From Chitinophagales bacterium (lineage in GTDB: Bacteria > Bacteroidota > Bacteroidia > Chitinophagales > Chitinophagaceae), in contig JAFLBK010000006.1 of assembly GCA_017303335.1 (NCBI GenBank), positions 1 through 64,000 of the forward strand: DNA of 64,000 nucleotides, read 5' to 3'. How positions within the stretch are numbered: the first letter of the stretch is position 1; every line of letters begins with the position of its first letter. The notes under the pieces are model-generated. The model saw only the letters and a list, made by a program, of their open reading frames with translations. It was not told the DNA's origin and did not search any database. Positions 1 to 8,983 of this stretch are shown piece after piece. The position numbers and the translations under genes were made by a program.

Positions 1-383
<383 letters not shown>

Positions 384-498
384 TTTTTATTTTTCTTCCG
401 AAAAATGATCATAACCTTTTGTTGCTCTTAACTTACTTCTTACCCAATATGTCACCTTATTACGAGATATGAAACCTTGTTTTATACCTCAATCTACT

Positions 499-610
<112 letters not shown>

Positions 611-617
611 TCATTTA

Positions 618-650
618 AAGCCTTTCAGTTTTCTGAGAGGCTTTTTTATT
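618..650 (+). terminator. rRNA operon terminator
   Basis: An 11-bp stem, AAGCCTTTCAG paired with CTGAGAGGCTT (one mismatch), with a TTTT loop and a T-rich tail, starts 8 nt after the 5S gene. Confidence 0.85.
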
Positions 651-690
651 TTATACCCGTCCGCCAAACCGGAACTTTGCCTGAAAAACT

Positions 691-1638
691 ATGACAATCC
701 TTCAACAGGCTTCTCAGAATGTTCCGGGCTTTGCCCCGTTCTATCAGAAATTTCTGCAGCGAATGACAATCTACGACAGGGCTAAAAGCACTACTGCCAG
801 TTATGGACGCAGCCTTGCCTCCCTGGCGCTTCATTTCAACCGGGTACCTACGGAACTGACCCCGGAACAAATTGAAGAATATCTCTACACCATCAAGCAA
901 CGGTATACAGGCGGGTCCGACAACTGCTTTAAATTCTCGATTTACTCACTTCGTTTTGTATTCCGGCAGGAGGGTATGGGCGAATTGCGGATTAAACTCC
1001 CTCCGATCAAGCGCAGTAAAAAACTGCCCGTCGTTCTGAGTAAAGAAGAGATCACTACAATGATGAACTGCCCGCGCTGCTTACGGCACCGGGTGATTAT
1101 TGCACTTTTATACGGATGCGGGTTGCGATGCGGCGAACTCAGAAACATAAAGATCACCGACATTGACCTGAACAGGGCTGTACTCCATATCCGGCAAGGA
1201 AAAGGGAAGAAGGACCGCTACCTTCCTTTGGGAAATACTTTACTTGTTTTGCTTAAGAAATACCTGGAAATCGAGCACCCCCGAAACTGGCTGTTCACAG
1301 GCAAATACCGGAACACCGAATACAATAGGACTTTTACATTGACGGAATCTAAATATGGACAACGATCTGTGCAGTGGATTATAAAACGGGCAGCCCTGCT
1401 GGCCGGCATCCGCAAGCCGGTGAACGTGCACAGCCTTCGCCATACCTATGCAACACACCTGCTGGAAGACGGCGTGAGTATAGTCACACTAAAAGAACTA
1501 TTAGGTCATGCAAGTATATTCAGCACACTCATCTACCTGCGGGTGGCACAAGTGGTCAATTCTGAGAAATGCAGTCCGCTGGACAGTTTGAAGGATCTGA
1601 GGATTTTACCCGCAACACAAATGAGGTTTTCCTTTTAA
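691..1638 (+). CDS. Tyrosine recombinase / phage-type integrase
   Basis: A 315-residue site-specific recombinase of the XerC/integrase superfamily, which cuts and rejoins DNA through a 3'-phosphotyrosine. The N-terminal SAM-like core-binding domain covers about 15-100 and the catalytic domain about 110-300. The catalytic set can be read: R146 in GCGLRCGEL, K171-K174 in the beta hairpin, H247 and R250 in HSLRHTYATHLL, H273 in LLGH, and Y282 in TLIYLRV. The tail with CSPLDSL resembles Bacteroidota integrases often found next to transposases. It starts only 40 bp after the rRNA terminator, and its 3' end overlaps the convergent channel gene by 4 bp. No transposase, excisionase or phage gene accompanies it and no att repeat was recognised, so it may be a solitary or left-behind mobile element gene. 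Confidence 0.88.
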   Translation: MTILQQASQNVPGFAPFYQKFLQRMTIYDRAKSTTASYGRSLASLALHFNRVPTELTPEQIEEYLYTIKQRYTGGSDNCFKFSIYSLRFVFRQEGMGELRIKLPPIKRSKKLPVVLSKEEITTMMNCPRCLRHRVIIALLYGCGLRCGELRNIKITDIDLNRAVLHIRQGKGKKDRYLPLGNTLLVLLKKYLEIEHPRNWLFTGKYRNTEYNRTFTLTESKYGQRSVQWIIKRAALLAGIRKPVNVHSLRHTYATHLLEDGVSIVTLKELLGHASIFSTLIYLRVAQVVNSEKCSPLDSLKDLRILPATQMRFSF

Positions 1639-2210
1639 CGCTTGATGTTCTTTTCAATTCTGCTGTCGGGGATGAACCAGATGGCCGCTACCACGGAGTA
1701 AATGGAGAATCCCAGCCAGGGATTGATGAAGGCCAGGCCAATACCGATCAGGTAAAGGATCACAGACAGTATCCCCTTTATGTCGTTACCCAGCGCCCGG
1801 GCCAGTTCCGAATCTTTTCCGTGGATACCGGTCAGGCAATGGGCCAGTATATAATAGGCGATGCCAGCCATGAACAGAATGAATCCATACAATACGACGG
1901 GCCACCGGCTGAAATGATTTTCACCCATCCAGGCGGTAGCGAAAGGAACGAGGGAAAGCCAGAACAAAAGATGAACATTAGCCCAGAGGGCTGAGCCCGA
2001 AACACGATTCACGGCCTGCAGCAGGTGATGGTGGTTGTTCCAGTAGATACCGATGTATATGAAACTCAGTACATAGCTGATGAATACAGGCAGCAATGGC
2101 TGTAATGCATCTAAATTGCTGCCATGCGGAACTTTCATTTCCAATACCATAATGGTAATAATGATCGCCAGCACTCCGTCGCTGAATGCTTCCAATCTTC
2201 CTTTTCCCAT
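1635..2210 (-). CDS. TMEM175-family (DUF1211) potassium channel-like membrane protein
   Basis: A 191-residue integral membrane protein of the TMEM175/DUF1211 family, whose bacterial members form tetrameric potassium-selective leak channels in the inner membrane. The family signature FSDGVLAI (residues 9-16) lies in the first helix, followed by about five more hydrophobic helices. The conserved NNHHHLL stretch near residue 60 is also typical. Length matches single-repeat bacterial members. It is monocistronic: the upstream RRM gene reads the same way but ends 90 bp before this start, and downstream it converges on the integrase. The physiological role in this organism cannot be told from the sequence. 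Confidence 0.85.
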   Translation of the reverse strand: MGKGRLEAFSDGVLAIIITIMVLEMKVPHGSNLDALQPLLPVFISYVLSFIYIGIYWNNHHHLLQAVNRVSGSALWANVHLLFWLSLVPFATAWMGENHFSRWPVVLYGFILFMAGIAYYILAHCLTGIHGKDSELARALGNDIKGILSVILYLIGIGLAFINPWLGFSIYSVVAAIWFIPDSRIEKNIKR

Positions 2211-2298
2211 AACCGGTAGTTTATAAGTTTATCGAATGCCCGAAAATAAAAAATCCTTTCAACCGAAAGGATTTTTATTGCATGATATGACAATATGA

Positions 2299-2667
2299 TT
2301 AATAGTCTCTGCTGTAACCGCCGCCGCCACGGTTTCCACCACCGTAGCCGCCACGACCTCCGCCTCCGCGGTTTCCACCGCCAAAGCCGCCGCTGCGTTT
2401 TTTGAAACCGCCACCTTCACCCTGCGGACGAGGCTGTGATTCATTAACGATCAGCTTACGACCCTGTACTTCTGTTTCATGCAGGTTAGCGATGGCAGTA
2501 CGGGCTGCTTCATCATCCGGCATTTCTACGAAACCGAAACCTTTACTGCGGCCATTCATTTTGTCCTTGAGGATCTTGGCGCTGGTTACGCTTCCATACT
2601 GGGTAAAGAGATTCATTAAATCATCATCGGTCATTGACCAACTAAGATTTCCAACATAAATGTTCAT
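2299..2667 (-). CDS. RRM-type RNA-binding protein with Gly/Arg-rich tail
   Basis: A 122-residue single RNA recognition motif protein. RNP2 (IYVGNL, residues 3-8) and RNP1 (KGFGFVEM, about residues 43-50) are intact, including the aromatic residues that stack on RNA bases. The last 40 residues are almost only Gly, Arg, Asn and Tyr (repeats such as GGGNRGG), a flexible RNA-binding tail. Related glycine-rich RRM proteins in cyanobacteria and Bacteroidota are often cold-induced, but that is family knowledge, not shown here. The start ATG at 2667 begins the canonical RRM strand. A long untranslated leader of roughly 110 nt is predicted from the promoter-like element near 2790. Confidence 0.92.
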   Translation of the reverse strand: MNIYVGNLSWSMTDDDLMNLFTQYGSVTSAKILKDKMNGRSKGFGFVEMPDDEAARTAIANLHETEVQGRKLIVNESQPRPQGEGGGFKKRSGGFGGGNRGGGGRGGYGGGNRGGGGYSRDY

Positions 2668-2785
2668 TGTAAAACTTTTAAATAAAAAAAATGATGTTCT
2701 ATAATGGCTTAGTCAAAACAATGAACTGAACATGCTTACAGAAATCAGGTCAGCCAATGGCAAGAAACTAAAACATTAACGGTCC

Positions 2786-2820
2786 TAAAGATAGCAGCCT
2801 TTTCTGATTATCGGAACAAA
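2786..2820 (-). promoter_or_regulatory. Predicted promoter of the RRM protein gene
   Basis: On the minus strand TTTG (2817-2820) is followed after 23 nt by TATCTTTA (2786-2793), one mismatch from the Bacteroidota -7 consensus TAnnTTTG. The predicted start of transcription leaves a leader of about 110 nt, which would be unusual for this genome. Confidence 0.4.
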
Positions 2821-2911
2821 ATTTTACCATTCTTATTGAAGAACGATGAAAAATCGGCATAGAAGCTTGAAAAACAGTCATTTTTTGGAGACGGGAACGG
2901 TAAGGACAAAG

Positions 2912-2939
2912 AAAAACGCCCGGATTTCCGGGCGTTTTT
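2912..2939 (-). terminator. rpsF-rpsR-rplI operon terminator
   Basis: A perfect 12-bp stem, AAAAACGCCCGG paired with CCGGGCGTTTTT around an ATTT loop, lies 19 bp after the rplI stop codon. T-runs exist on both strands, so it can act in both directions. Confidence 0.9.
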
Positions 2940-2958
2940 CACATATCGTAGGCTGGGA

Positions 2959-3405
2959 TTATTCAGCTACCACTTCAAAGTCCACTTCGGTTTCGTTTCC
3001 GTTTCCAAAGTCGATCTTCGCTTTGTAGGTTCCCAGTTCCTTTACTTCATCAATGATCGAAATACGACGGCGGTCGATCTCGTATCCTTTCTGATCGCGG
3101 ATGGCCCGGGCGATCTGTACGGCAGTTACGCTGCCGAAAATCTTGCCGCTGGTACCGGTTTTGGCTCCGATCTTCAGGGCTCCATCCTTCAGCACAGCGA
3201 TCACGCTGTTGATCTCAGCCAGCAACTTCGCTTCTTTTTTCGCCTGCTGCTTTTTCTTTTCTTCCATCATTGTGATGTTGGAAGGGCTTGCTTCAACAGC
3301 CAGTTTACGGGGAATCAGGTAGTTACGGCCATAACCGTTCTTAACCGATACCAGTTCATTGGCGCCGCCTAAATTGTTTACATCCTGGATTAATATTACC
3401 TGCAT
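2959..3405 (-). CDS. rplI: 50S ribosomal protein L9
   Basis: A 148-residue bL9, which binds 23S rRNA at the base of the L1 stalk and extends outward as a long helix. The N-terminal domain carries the family pattern VILIQDVNNLGG and the GYGRNYLIP motif (about residues 24-32). A Lys/Glu-rich connecting helix and a C-terminal rRNA-binding domain follow. Length is normal. It is the third gene of the rpsF-rpsR-rplI operon, separated from rpsR by 76 bp that contain two small palindromes, and followed by a strong terminator. Confidence 0.98.
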   Translation of the reverse strand: MQVILIQDVNNLGGANELVSVKNGYGRNYLIPRKLAVEASPSNITMMEEKKKQQAKKEAKLLAEINSVIAVLKDGALKIGAKTGTSGKIFGSVTAVQIARAIRDQKGYEIDRRRISIIDEVKELGTYKAKIDFGNGNETEVDFEVVAE

Positions 3406-3425
3406 GATTTTGCATTTTTACCCAA

Positions 3426-3462
3426 ACTGCCAGCTGGCAGTCTTTCTCCGCCGGCAGGCGGA
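3426..3462. repeat. Two adjacent palindromes in the rpsR-rplI gap
   Basis: A perfect 16-bp palindrome ACTGCCAGCTGGCAGT (3426-3441) is followed by a hairpin TCCGCC-GGCA-GGCGGA (3447-3462). The CCGGCAGG core resembles the palindrome found inside the pseudouridine synthase gene at about 27708-27728, which suggests a dispersed repeat. No T-run follows, so it does not look like a terminator. Confidence 0.6.
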
Positions 3463-3481
3463 TTAGGGTGGTTAAAAATTA

Positions 3482-3745
3482 TTATTTCAAAAGATCCGTA
3501 ACGTATGGCAAGATTGCCATTTGACGGGCTTTCTTGATGGCTTCACCCACCTTGCGCTGATACTTCAGCGAGTTGCCGGTGATACGACGTGGCAACAGGC
3601 GGCCTTGTTCGTTGATGAATTTTTTCAGAAACTCTGCGTCTTTGTAATCAATGTAGCGGATGCCCATTTTCTTAAAGCGGCAGTATTTCTTCGGACGTTT
3701 CTCCTGCTTAATGGCAGTGAGGTATTTGATTTCGTTCTTTGCCAT
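3482..3745 (-). CDS. rpsR: 30S ribosomal protein S18
   Basis: An 87-residue bS18, which forms a heterodimer with bS6 on the platform of the 30S subunit. The family core KKYCRFKKMG, then the segment around residues 50-70 with LPRRITGNSLKYQR, is fully conserved. It lies 2 bp downstream of the rpsF stop codon, so the two partners are translated from one message. No ssb gene lies between rpsF and rpsR, unlike in Firmicutes. Confidence 0.98.
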   Translation of the reverse strand: MAKNEIKYLTAIKQEKRPKKYCRFKKMGIRYIDYKDAEFLKKFINEQGRLLPRRITGNSLKYQRKVGEAIKKARQMAILPYVTDLLK

Positions 3746-3747
3746 GA

Positions 3748-4104
3748 TTATGCTTCCGCTTTTTCGGTTTCTGATTGTTTTACACCACTTCTCTTTTTTG
3801 CATTGTACTCGACGGCGTATTTATCGAGTGCAGTGAACATGTGACGCATCTGCGATTCGTCACGCAAAAGTTGAATTTTCAACTTTTCATTGAAGCTGGA
3901 TGGCGCTTTATACTCCATAACCCAGTACAGACCGGTGGTCTTCTTGTTTATGGGATAGGCCAGTGATTTCAGTCCCCAGGGATTAGAGTGCAATACCTCA
4001 CCTCCGTTTTCTACAACGAGGTCGGCATATTTTTTCTGAGCGGCTTTGAAGTCGTCGTCAGACAGCACAGGGGTAAAAATCACCATCAATTCGTAGTTGT
4101 TCAT
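3748..4104 (-). CDS. rpsF: 30S ribosomal protein S6
   Basis: A 118-residue bS6, partner of bS18 in the 30S platform. It starts with the family pattern NNYELMVIFTP and contains the conserved WGLKSLAYPINKKTTG strand-loop (about residues 43-58). The C-terminal tail is charged and ends in EKAEA. It is the first gene of the operon. The leader of about 50 nt contains a GCCC...GGGC hairpin, which could be an S6:S18 autoregulatory site as known in other bacteria; that link is inference. Confidence 0.97.
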   Translation of the reverse strand: MNNYELMVIFTPVLSDDDFKAAQKKYADLVVENGGEVLHSNPWGLKSLAYPINKKTTGLYWVMEYKAPSSFNEKLKIQLLRDESQMRHMFTALDKYAVEYNAKKRSGVKQSETEKAEA

Positions 4105-4158
4105 TTCCCTGATTTTTGGTTAAAAATGTGATTGAACCGCCCTTTTTTGAACGGGCAG

Positions 4159-4189
4159 CAAAGGTAGGACTTTACAGGCTAATACCGAA
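4159..4189 (-). promoter_or_regulatory. Predicted promoter of the rpsF operon
   Basis: On the minus strand TACCTTTG (4159-4166) matches TAnnTTTG exactly. TTCG, a near match to the -33 TTTG element, stands 19 nt upstream. Transcription would start near 4153, giving a leader of about 50 nt. Confidence 0.55.
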
Positions 4190-4299
4190 GAATTAACGAA
4201 TGAAAATTACAGGTTTTTGCAAGCGGGAACGGAAAAGGGCCGCCATTGTTCAGAATAACAGTAATTCTCTCATTATCAACTGATTTTAATGCTCAGGTG

Positions 4300-6024
4300 T
4301 TACGGATTCAACCGGTAAACCGGGTAACGGTTATGTCCCGGTTCATAGTAGCGGGAATTTTTATAGATAAAATCGAGTTGGGCGGAGCCATTGCCGGCAA
4401 AAGCCGGATCGGCTGCTTTCTTTTCTTCCAGCTTTTTTTTCAGCCCGGGGTTGGCCCGAAGTACGTCCGCGGCCAGGTCTTCCCAGCGGTAATCACTGTA
4501 TCCTTCTTTTTGCTGGAGGATCGCGTCAAAGAAATTCCAGGCAAAGAAACTGTCATCGCCGGTGGGCTCCAGCATTTCTACCAGGTAGCGCCGGGCAGGT
4601 TGGTCAAGGCTGATATAATAATCCCCCCTCAGAAACTTTATCTGCTGGGTGAGTATGCTTGTTTTGACAGATGAATTCTTGTGGTGTTTTTCGTAAGGCC
4701 TGGGCATCGACTTATAATCATCTATCCGGTATGCCTGCACTTCGATGATGGTATCGTTGGAGAATTGCCGCATCGTAACAGCATTCAGTTTCAGCAGGTC
4801 GATCACCGCATGCCAGCCCTGCGGGATGATATAGGCTTTAGGCGCATTGATGATGTCAACCGGTTTGAAACGGTTATAGAACCTCACCTGTTTCGTAAAT
4901 GGTTTGCCGCGGTCGTAATACATCCGGTTGAGGCCGGTGGCATCACTGGGTTTATAAGCCTGTTCATATCCTTTGAACGTAACAAAACTGTAGTGAGAAG
5001 TATCCAGCGACCATCTCAAGGGAAAGCTGGCTGCGGAACGTACAGCTGCTTTCGCCTTCTTTCGTTCTTCGATCAGTTCCCCGGCCTTTTCTGAAGCCTG
5101 CTCAATGATCGTCTGTGAAAATGCGTAAGTAGAAAGGACCCGGTCTTTGAAGGGTTTGAGCATATGTGTTTCCGGAACAAATCCAATGGTCTGGAAAAGG
5201 GCGGCATATCCCGAAGAATAACGGGGCGGATCGTAGAACATCATCATGCCTTTGTCGGGGCTGCCGGTTTCGAAACTGACATAAGGAACCATGTCCCATT
5301 TTTTATCACGCATACCATTGTAAAGCCGGGGTTCAAACGTATCCCGCAACCACCCGCCAAGTCCGGCCCCCAGTTTATCGTATTGCGATGTGAGCATAGT
5401 CATGGTATGCTGGTAGTCGGCGCCGTCGCTCACGTGGTTGTCGACGAGGATTTCCGGGTCGAGCCAATGAAAAAGCCGGGCAAATGACCGTGCCTCTTTA
5501 CTATCGCATTTGGTGAAATCCCTGTTCAGGTCGAGGTTCTGGGCATTGCCCCGGAAGCCATATTCGAGCGGACCATCCTGGTTGGCGCGGGAATAGGAAT
5601 TACGGTTCAGGCATCCGCCGATATTATACACCGGGATAAAGGCCAGCGCAACATTATCCGGTAAACTGATTTTTTTGATGACGATATCCCGCACGAGCAT
5701 CATGCTGGCATCAATGCCATCGGGTTCGCCGGGATGTATACCGTTATTGATAAGCACAACCACTTTGTTCTGTTTGTGCCATTGCCCGGGATCGAATTTT
5801 CCATCCTTGCTTACCAACACAAGGTGCAGCGGGTAGCCGGCATCCGTCATACCCATTTCCTTTACCAATACCTGTGCGGATTGTTTATCAAGGTTCCTGT
5901 ACCATTCAATCGCCTCAAAATAGGTGGCGCTTTCCTTTCCATCCGATTTCTCGAACCGGCATTGCTGCGCATGCGCAGTTGAGCAAACAGAAACAGTAAG
6001 TAACAGGAGGAAAAGACTTCTCAT
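4300..6024 (-). CDS. Secreted M14-family zinc carboxypeptidase
   Basis: A 574-residue exported metallopeptidase of the M14 (carboxypeptidase A) superfamily. The ATG at 6024 is chosen because it opens a clear signal peptide ending at AHAQ (residue 20); an in-frame TTG at 6045 adds seven polar residues. Zinc ligands are H97 and E100 in GIHPGEPDG and H197 in DNHVSDG. R168 in LDLNRDF would bind the substrate carboxylate, and E285 in VPETH fits the catalytic glutamate. The last 250 residues form an extra domain of unknown role common in Bacteroidota members. The endonuclease gene ends 73 bp upstream in the same direction, so the two may share a transcript. Substrate is unknown; peptide turnover in the periplasm or outside is likely. 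Confidence 0.85.
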   Translation of the reverse strand: MRSLFLLLLTVSVCSTAHAQQCRFEKSDGKESATYFEAIEWYRNLDKQSAQVLVKEMGMTDAGYPLHLVLVSKDGKFDPGQWHKQNKVVVLINNGIHPGEPDGIDASMMLVRDIVIKKISLPDNVALAFIPVYNIGGCLNRNSYSRANQDGPLEYGFRGNAQNLDLNRDFTKCDSKEARSFARLFHWLDPEILVDNHVSDGADYQHTMTMLTSQYDKLGAGLGGWLRDTFEPRLYNGMRDKKWDMVPYVSFETGSPDKGMMMFYDPPRYSSGYAALFQTIGFVPETHMLKPFKDRVLSTYAFSQTIIEQASEKAGELIEERKKAKAAVRSAASFPLRWSLDTSHYSFVTFKGYEQAYKPSDATGLNRMYYDRGKPFTKQVRFYNRFKPVDIINAPKAYIIPQGWHAVIDLLKLNAVTMRQFSNDTIIEVQAYRIDDYKSMPRPYEKHHKNSSVKTSILTQQIKFLRGDYYISLDQPARRYLVEMLEPTGDDSFFAWNFFDAILQQKEGYSDYRWEDLAADVLRANPGLKKKLEEKKAADPAFAGNGSAQLDFIYKNSRYYEPGHNRYPVYRLNP

Positions 6025-6097
6025 GCAGTTTGATTTTGTCGACAAGCTACCATAAAACAGGTTTTGGAAAAAGCCGTTTGTATAAAACCCGCTGCTA

Positions 6098-8893
6098 TTA
6101 TTGCATTACAATTACAGATTCACGGATCAAAACCGATGCGTTACTGATCCGGATGATGTACCTGCCTGCCGGTAATTGACTCATGTTGAGCGAACAGGTG
6201 GATTGTCCGGCGGATATTTTTTGTTGCATCAAGGTTCGCCCGGAAAGGTCGGTAACAATGAGATCGCCCGATTGGGTAAGCGCCCGCGGAAGTTCCAGGG
6301 TAAGGTTTCCTTTTGTTGGATTGGGATAAACCAGCGCATGGGAGAAACGAATACCGGACCGAACGGAAACGATCTTGCTGTAACTGAATTTTCCGTCTAT
6401 ATCCAGCATCTTCAGGCGGTAATAAATGATATTGCCGGCCGGGAGGTTCTTATCTGTAAATGAATAGTTAACCAGGTTTCGTCCTTCCAGTGTGCCTACT
6501 TTATAAAAAGAAGACCCGTTCTCGCTGCGTTCGATCTCGTATTGTTTGAAACGGGTTTCGTAGGTGGCATACCATTTCAGCCAAACTTCCTCATCGTTCT
6601 TCTGCGCCGTAAATTCGATGATGGTAACAGGCAGTACACCGGTACATTGCCATACCAGGGCTACGTATTCGGGATGATCGATATAGGGATTGCGGTTGTT
6701 TTGCTGCGAATAGATCAGGTCGTTGCGGTTGCTTTCTTTGGCATCCACGGGATCGAGGTTATGCCAGGCATAGAGCATCTGCAGGTACGACAACTGGAAG
6801 GAAGGATACAACCCACCGCCCGTGGTTCCATCGGCCACGACCGACAAACCGGTAGCGCCATTCAGGGAAACCCAGTTGGACAATTCATTCTGGTAACGTG
6901 TGAGAATATAAAAATATCCGCGTGCGATATCTCCTTTCACACCGTCGTGCGGTTCAAAGGCCGAAGCAGCGGATACACCTGGATAATTGGAAGCGCCGAT
7001 CTTGTCCAATACCGGGTTGGGCGGCATCGGGTAACCGGGGAAAGCGCCGGCTGTAGGAAACTGGTAACTCGTTGATCCTACCGTTGAGTAAGGGATATTC
7101 CCCCGGTTGCCGTTTATCTTGGAATCGGTTGGGCGAACCACGAAAAGATCGGCTTCCGTTGGTTGCTGGTATGAGGAGCCAGACAATTTGAACCAGCTGC
7201 GTGGAAACGTATGTTCTTTATTCCAGCATCCGCCTTCTGAAGAAGGGGTGGTACCACCGCAGAAGCCGCCCGATGAATTTTGCGATGCGTTAAAGGTAAA
7301 GGGTTCGGGACCGGTGGGATTGTTTGAATAGATATCCCAGATGATCGAACTGAGCCCGTTGTCGCTGCGGATCGTATCTACGATGGGCATTTGCACATCA
7401 TCAATACTGCTGTATGATAAACTAACCTGCCCGTTGCTGATGATCGTACGCAAGCCGTTCTTTAAACTCTGGCAGGTGAGTGCGGCCACGGCATCGTAAT
7501 AACCGGCAGGCGGTCCGCCATTGAGTGTGGTGGAGGTTCCGTTAAGGCTGGTTGTATTGTAAAACGGCTCGCCGGTGCAATTGCCATTGGCTGCAAAAAC
7601 AAAAACATGATAGGTTGTATTACCCAGCAAACCGGTAATGATGAATGAAGTGCTGGCAGAATAGGAAACGATCTTATCCGGTCCGATGGTTTGTCCGGCC
7701 GTATAGGTTGTTCCATCGGCAGGCGTAAAACTCAGGGTATTGTTCAGGCTATAAACCACCAGGTAACGGTTGGCCGATAGTTCAGGGGTGAAATTACCAG
7801 TGATGGTTGTGCCGCCGGGTGTAAGGTTCAAGCCGGATGGAGGATCTGCCGGGCTGGTGCAGGGTGGAAAAGGAAGTGTACTCGCTGAACCGGTGAGCGG
7901 GTTCGCTGACTGGAAAGCAGGTCCGCCCGAACAGGAGGTATTGTTGTAAGCGAAAACAAAATAATAATAGAGGGTATTGGCAGCAAGACCATTATCGGTG
8001 AAGCTGGTGGTTGCGCTGTTGTCGGCAATAAAACCTGATCCGAGTGCTTGCCCGACCGTATAGGTGGTTCCATCCACCGGTGTTGCACCCAGGGTGGCTG
8101 AAAGACTTCGTACCACCAGGTATCCGCTGGCAGCGGGTGAGGAGGCGGTATACGATACCTGCATCGATGTTTGCGCCGGTGTAAATACGAGGCTGGTTGG
8201 CTGATTTACCGGTGCTGTGCAGGGGCCCCCGCTTTCTGCAATGCTGATCTCATCCAGCGCTATCCGGTCGCGGGAACCCGAACCACCGGCGATGGCCCAG
8301 TATACCCAGCGTATCTGAACGACTGCCTGGTTCTCGGCGGCAGCGGGTAATGCTTCGCTGTAGGATGCGGAATGACCAGCTACCTGTCCCGCACTGGAAT
8401 AAGTAGAAGTGGTGCCGATATCGGTGAAATTGCCCGTAGTTCCGATGCGGTATTGAAGGGCTACGTTATTATCCCAGGCCGATTGCTGCAGGATAAGCCT
8501 GGCAGTCCATTGGATCTGAATATTTGTTTTACCCGTTGTGTTGATCGCCACCACCCAGGCACCGGCCGATTGTGAACCCGAAGCCAGAACACTCAATCCG
8601 CTGGCTGCCTCATCTTTCCACCCCCCTGCGGTTGAACTGGCGTTGTAGGGAAGGTCTCCATTACCTGGACTCAGGGTTCGGGTGGTAGGGATAGCGCCTG
8701 CGGTAGTGCCAAAACGGTGAATGGCAACACCGGCAGGTAAGGTGCCGCCGGTTTGGGTGGTCAGACTGAACGGCAGGGTTTGCGCAGCCGGGTTTGTCTG
8801 TGAATAACTTTCGCCCAGGCAAAAAAGGATTGAAAAAAGGATGGCAAGCAACCGCATCATAGATTTCGGTAAATGGGCGGTAAAAGTAGACAT
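6098..8893 (-). CDS. Secreted endonuclease I with fibronectin-like domains and T9SS sorting domain
   Basis: A 931-residue multidomain exported nuclease. A signal peptide lies at about residues 12-32 (the ATGs at 8860 and 8857 would start it more tightly than 8893). Residues 35-220 form a beta-rich domain. Two fibronectin type III-like repeats, each with DGTTYT, lie at about 225-340 and 345-457. The EndA/NucM nuclease domain spans about 465-750 with NKEHTFPRSW (H561), RPTDSKINGNRGN (588-599) and NRNPYIDHPEYV (733-744). The end has VYPNPTKG and a final 75-residue beta sandwich, the type IX secretion sorting domain. It should cut DNA non-specifically outside the cell, for nutrient use or biofilm DNA. 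It lies just upstream of the M14 peptidase gene. Confidence 0.9.
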   Translation of the reverse strand: MSTFTAHLPKSMMRLLAILFSILFCLGESYSQTNPAAQTLPFSLTTQTGGTLPAGVAIHRFGTTAGAIPTTRTLSPGNGDLPYNASSTAGGWKDEAASGLSVLASGSQSAGAWVVAINTTGKTNIQIQWTARLILQQSAWDNNVALQYRIGTTGNFTDIGTTSTYSSAGQVAGHSASYSEALPAAAENQAVVQIRWVYWAIAGGSGSRDRIALDEISIAESGGPCTAPVNQPTSLVFTPAQTSMQVSYTASSPAASGYLVVRSLSATLGATPVDGTTYTVGQALGSGFIADNSATTSFTDNGLAANTLYYYFVFAYNNTSCSGGPAFQSANPLTGSASTLPFPPCTSPADPPSGLNLTPGGTTITGNFTPELSANRYLVVYSLNNTLSFTPADGTTYTAGQTIGPDKIVSYSASTSFIITGLLGNTTYHVFVFAANGNCTGEPFYNTTSLNGTSTTLNGGPPAGYYDAVAALTCQSLKNGLRTIISNGQVSLSYSSIDDVQMPIVDTIRSDNGLSSIIWDIYSNNPTGPEPFTFNASQNSSGGFCGGTTPSSEGGCWNKEHTFPRSWFKLSGSSYQQPTEADLFVVRPTDSKINGNRGNIPYSTVGSTSYQFPTAGAFPGYPMPPNPVLDKIGASNYPGVSAASAFEPHDGVKGDIARGYFYILTRYQNELSNWVSLNGATGLSVVADGTTGGGLYPSFQLSYLQMLYAWHNLDPVDAKESNRNDLIYSQQNNRNPYIDHPEYVALVWQCTGVLPVTIIEFTAQKNDEEVWLKWYATYETRFKQYEIERSENGSSFYKVGTLEGRNLVNYSFTDKNLPAGNIIYYRLKMLDIDGKFSYSKIVSVRSGIRFSHALVYPNPTKGNLTLELPRALTQSGDLIVTDLSGRTLMQQKISAGQSTCSLNMSQLPAGRYIIRISNASVLIRESVIVMQ

Positions 8894-8925
8894 TTATTGC
8901 GTGCGAGGGGATATGATTTATCAAC

Positions 8926-8960
8926 AAAAAGCCCGTCAGTAGTGGAACTGACAGGCTTTT
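8926..8960 (-). terminator. rpsT terminator
   Basis: AAAAGCC and GTCAGT pair with ACTGAC and GGCTTTT around AGTGGA, with one internal mismatch. The stem lies 24 bp after the rpsT stop codon, with a T-run on the minus strand. Confidence 0.8.
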
Positions 8961-8983
8961 AATATGGTGTCGAAGTCGGATTC

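Larger units (their letters stand above)
2668..2958. other. Intergenic region between the RRM gene and rplI
   Basis: This 291-bp stretch without genes holds three things: a likely promoter and long leader for the RRM gene on the minus strand (2786-2820), no recognisable coding frame in the middle, and the rplI terminator at 2912-2939. Confidence 0.7.
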
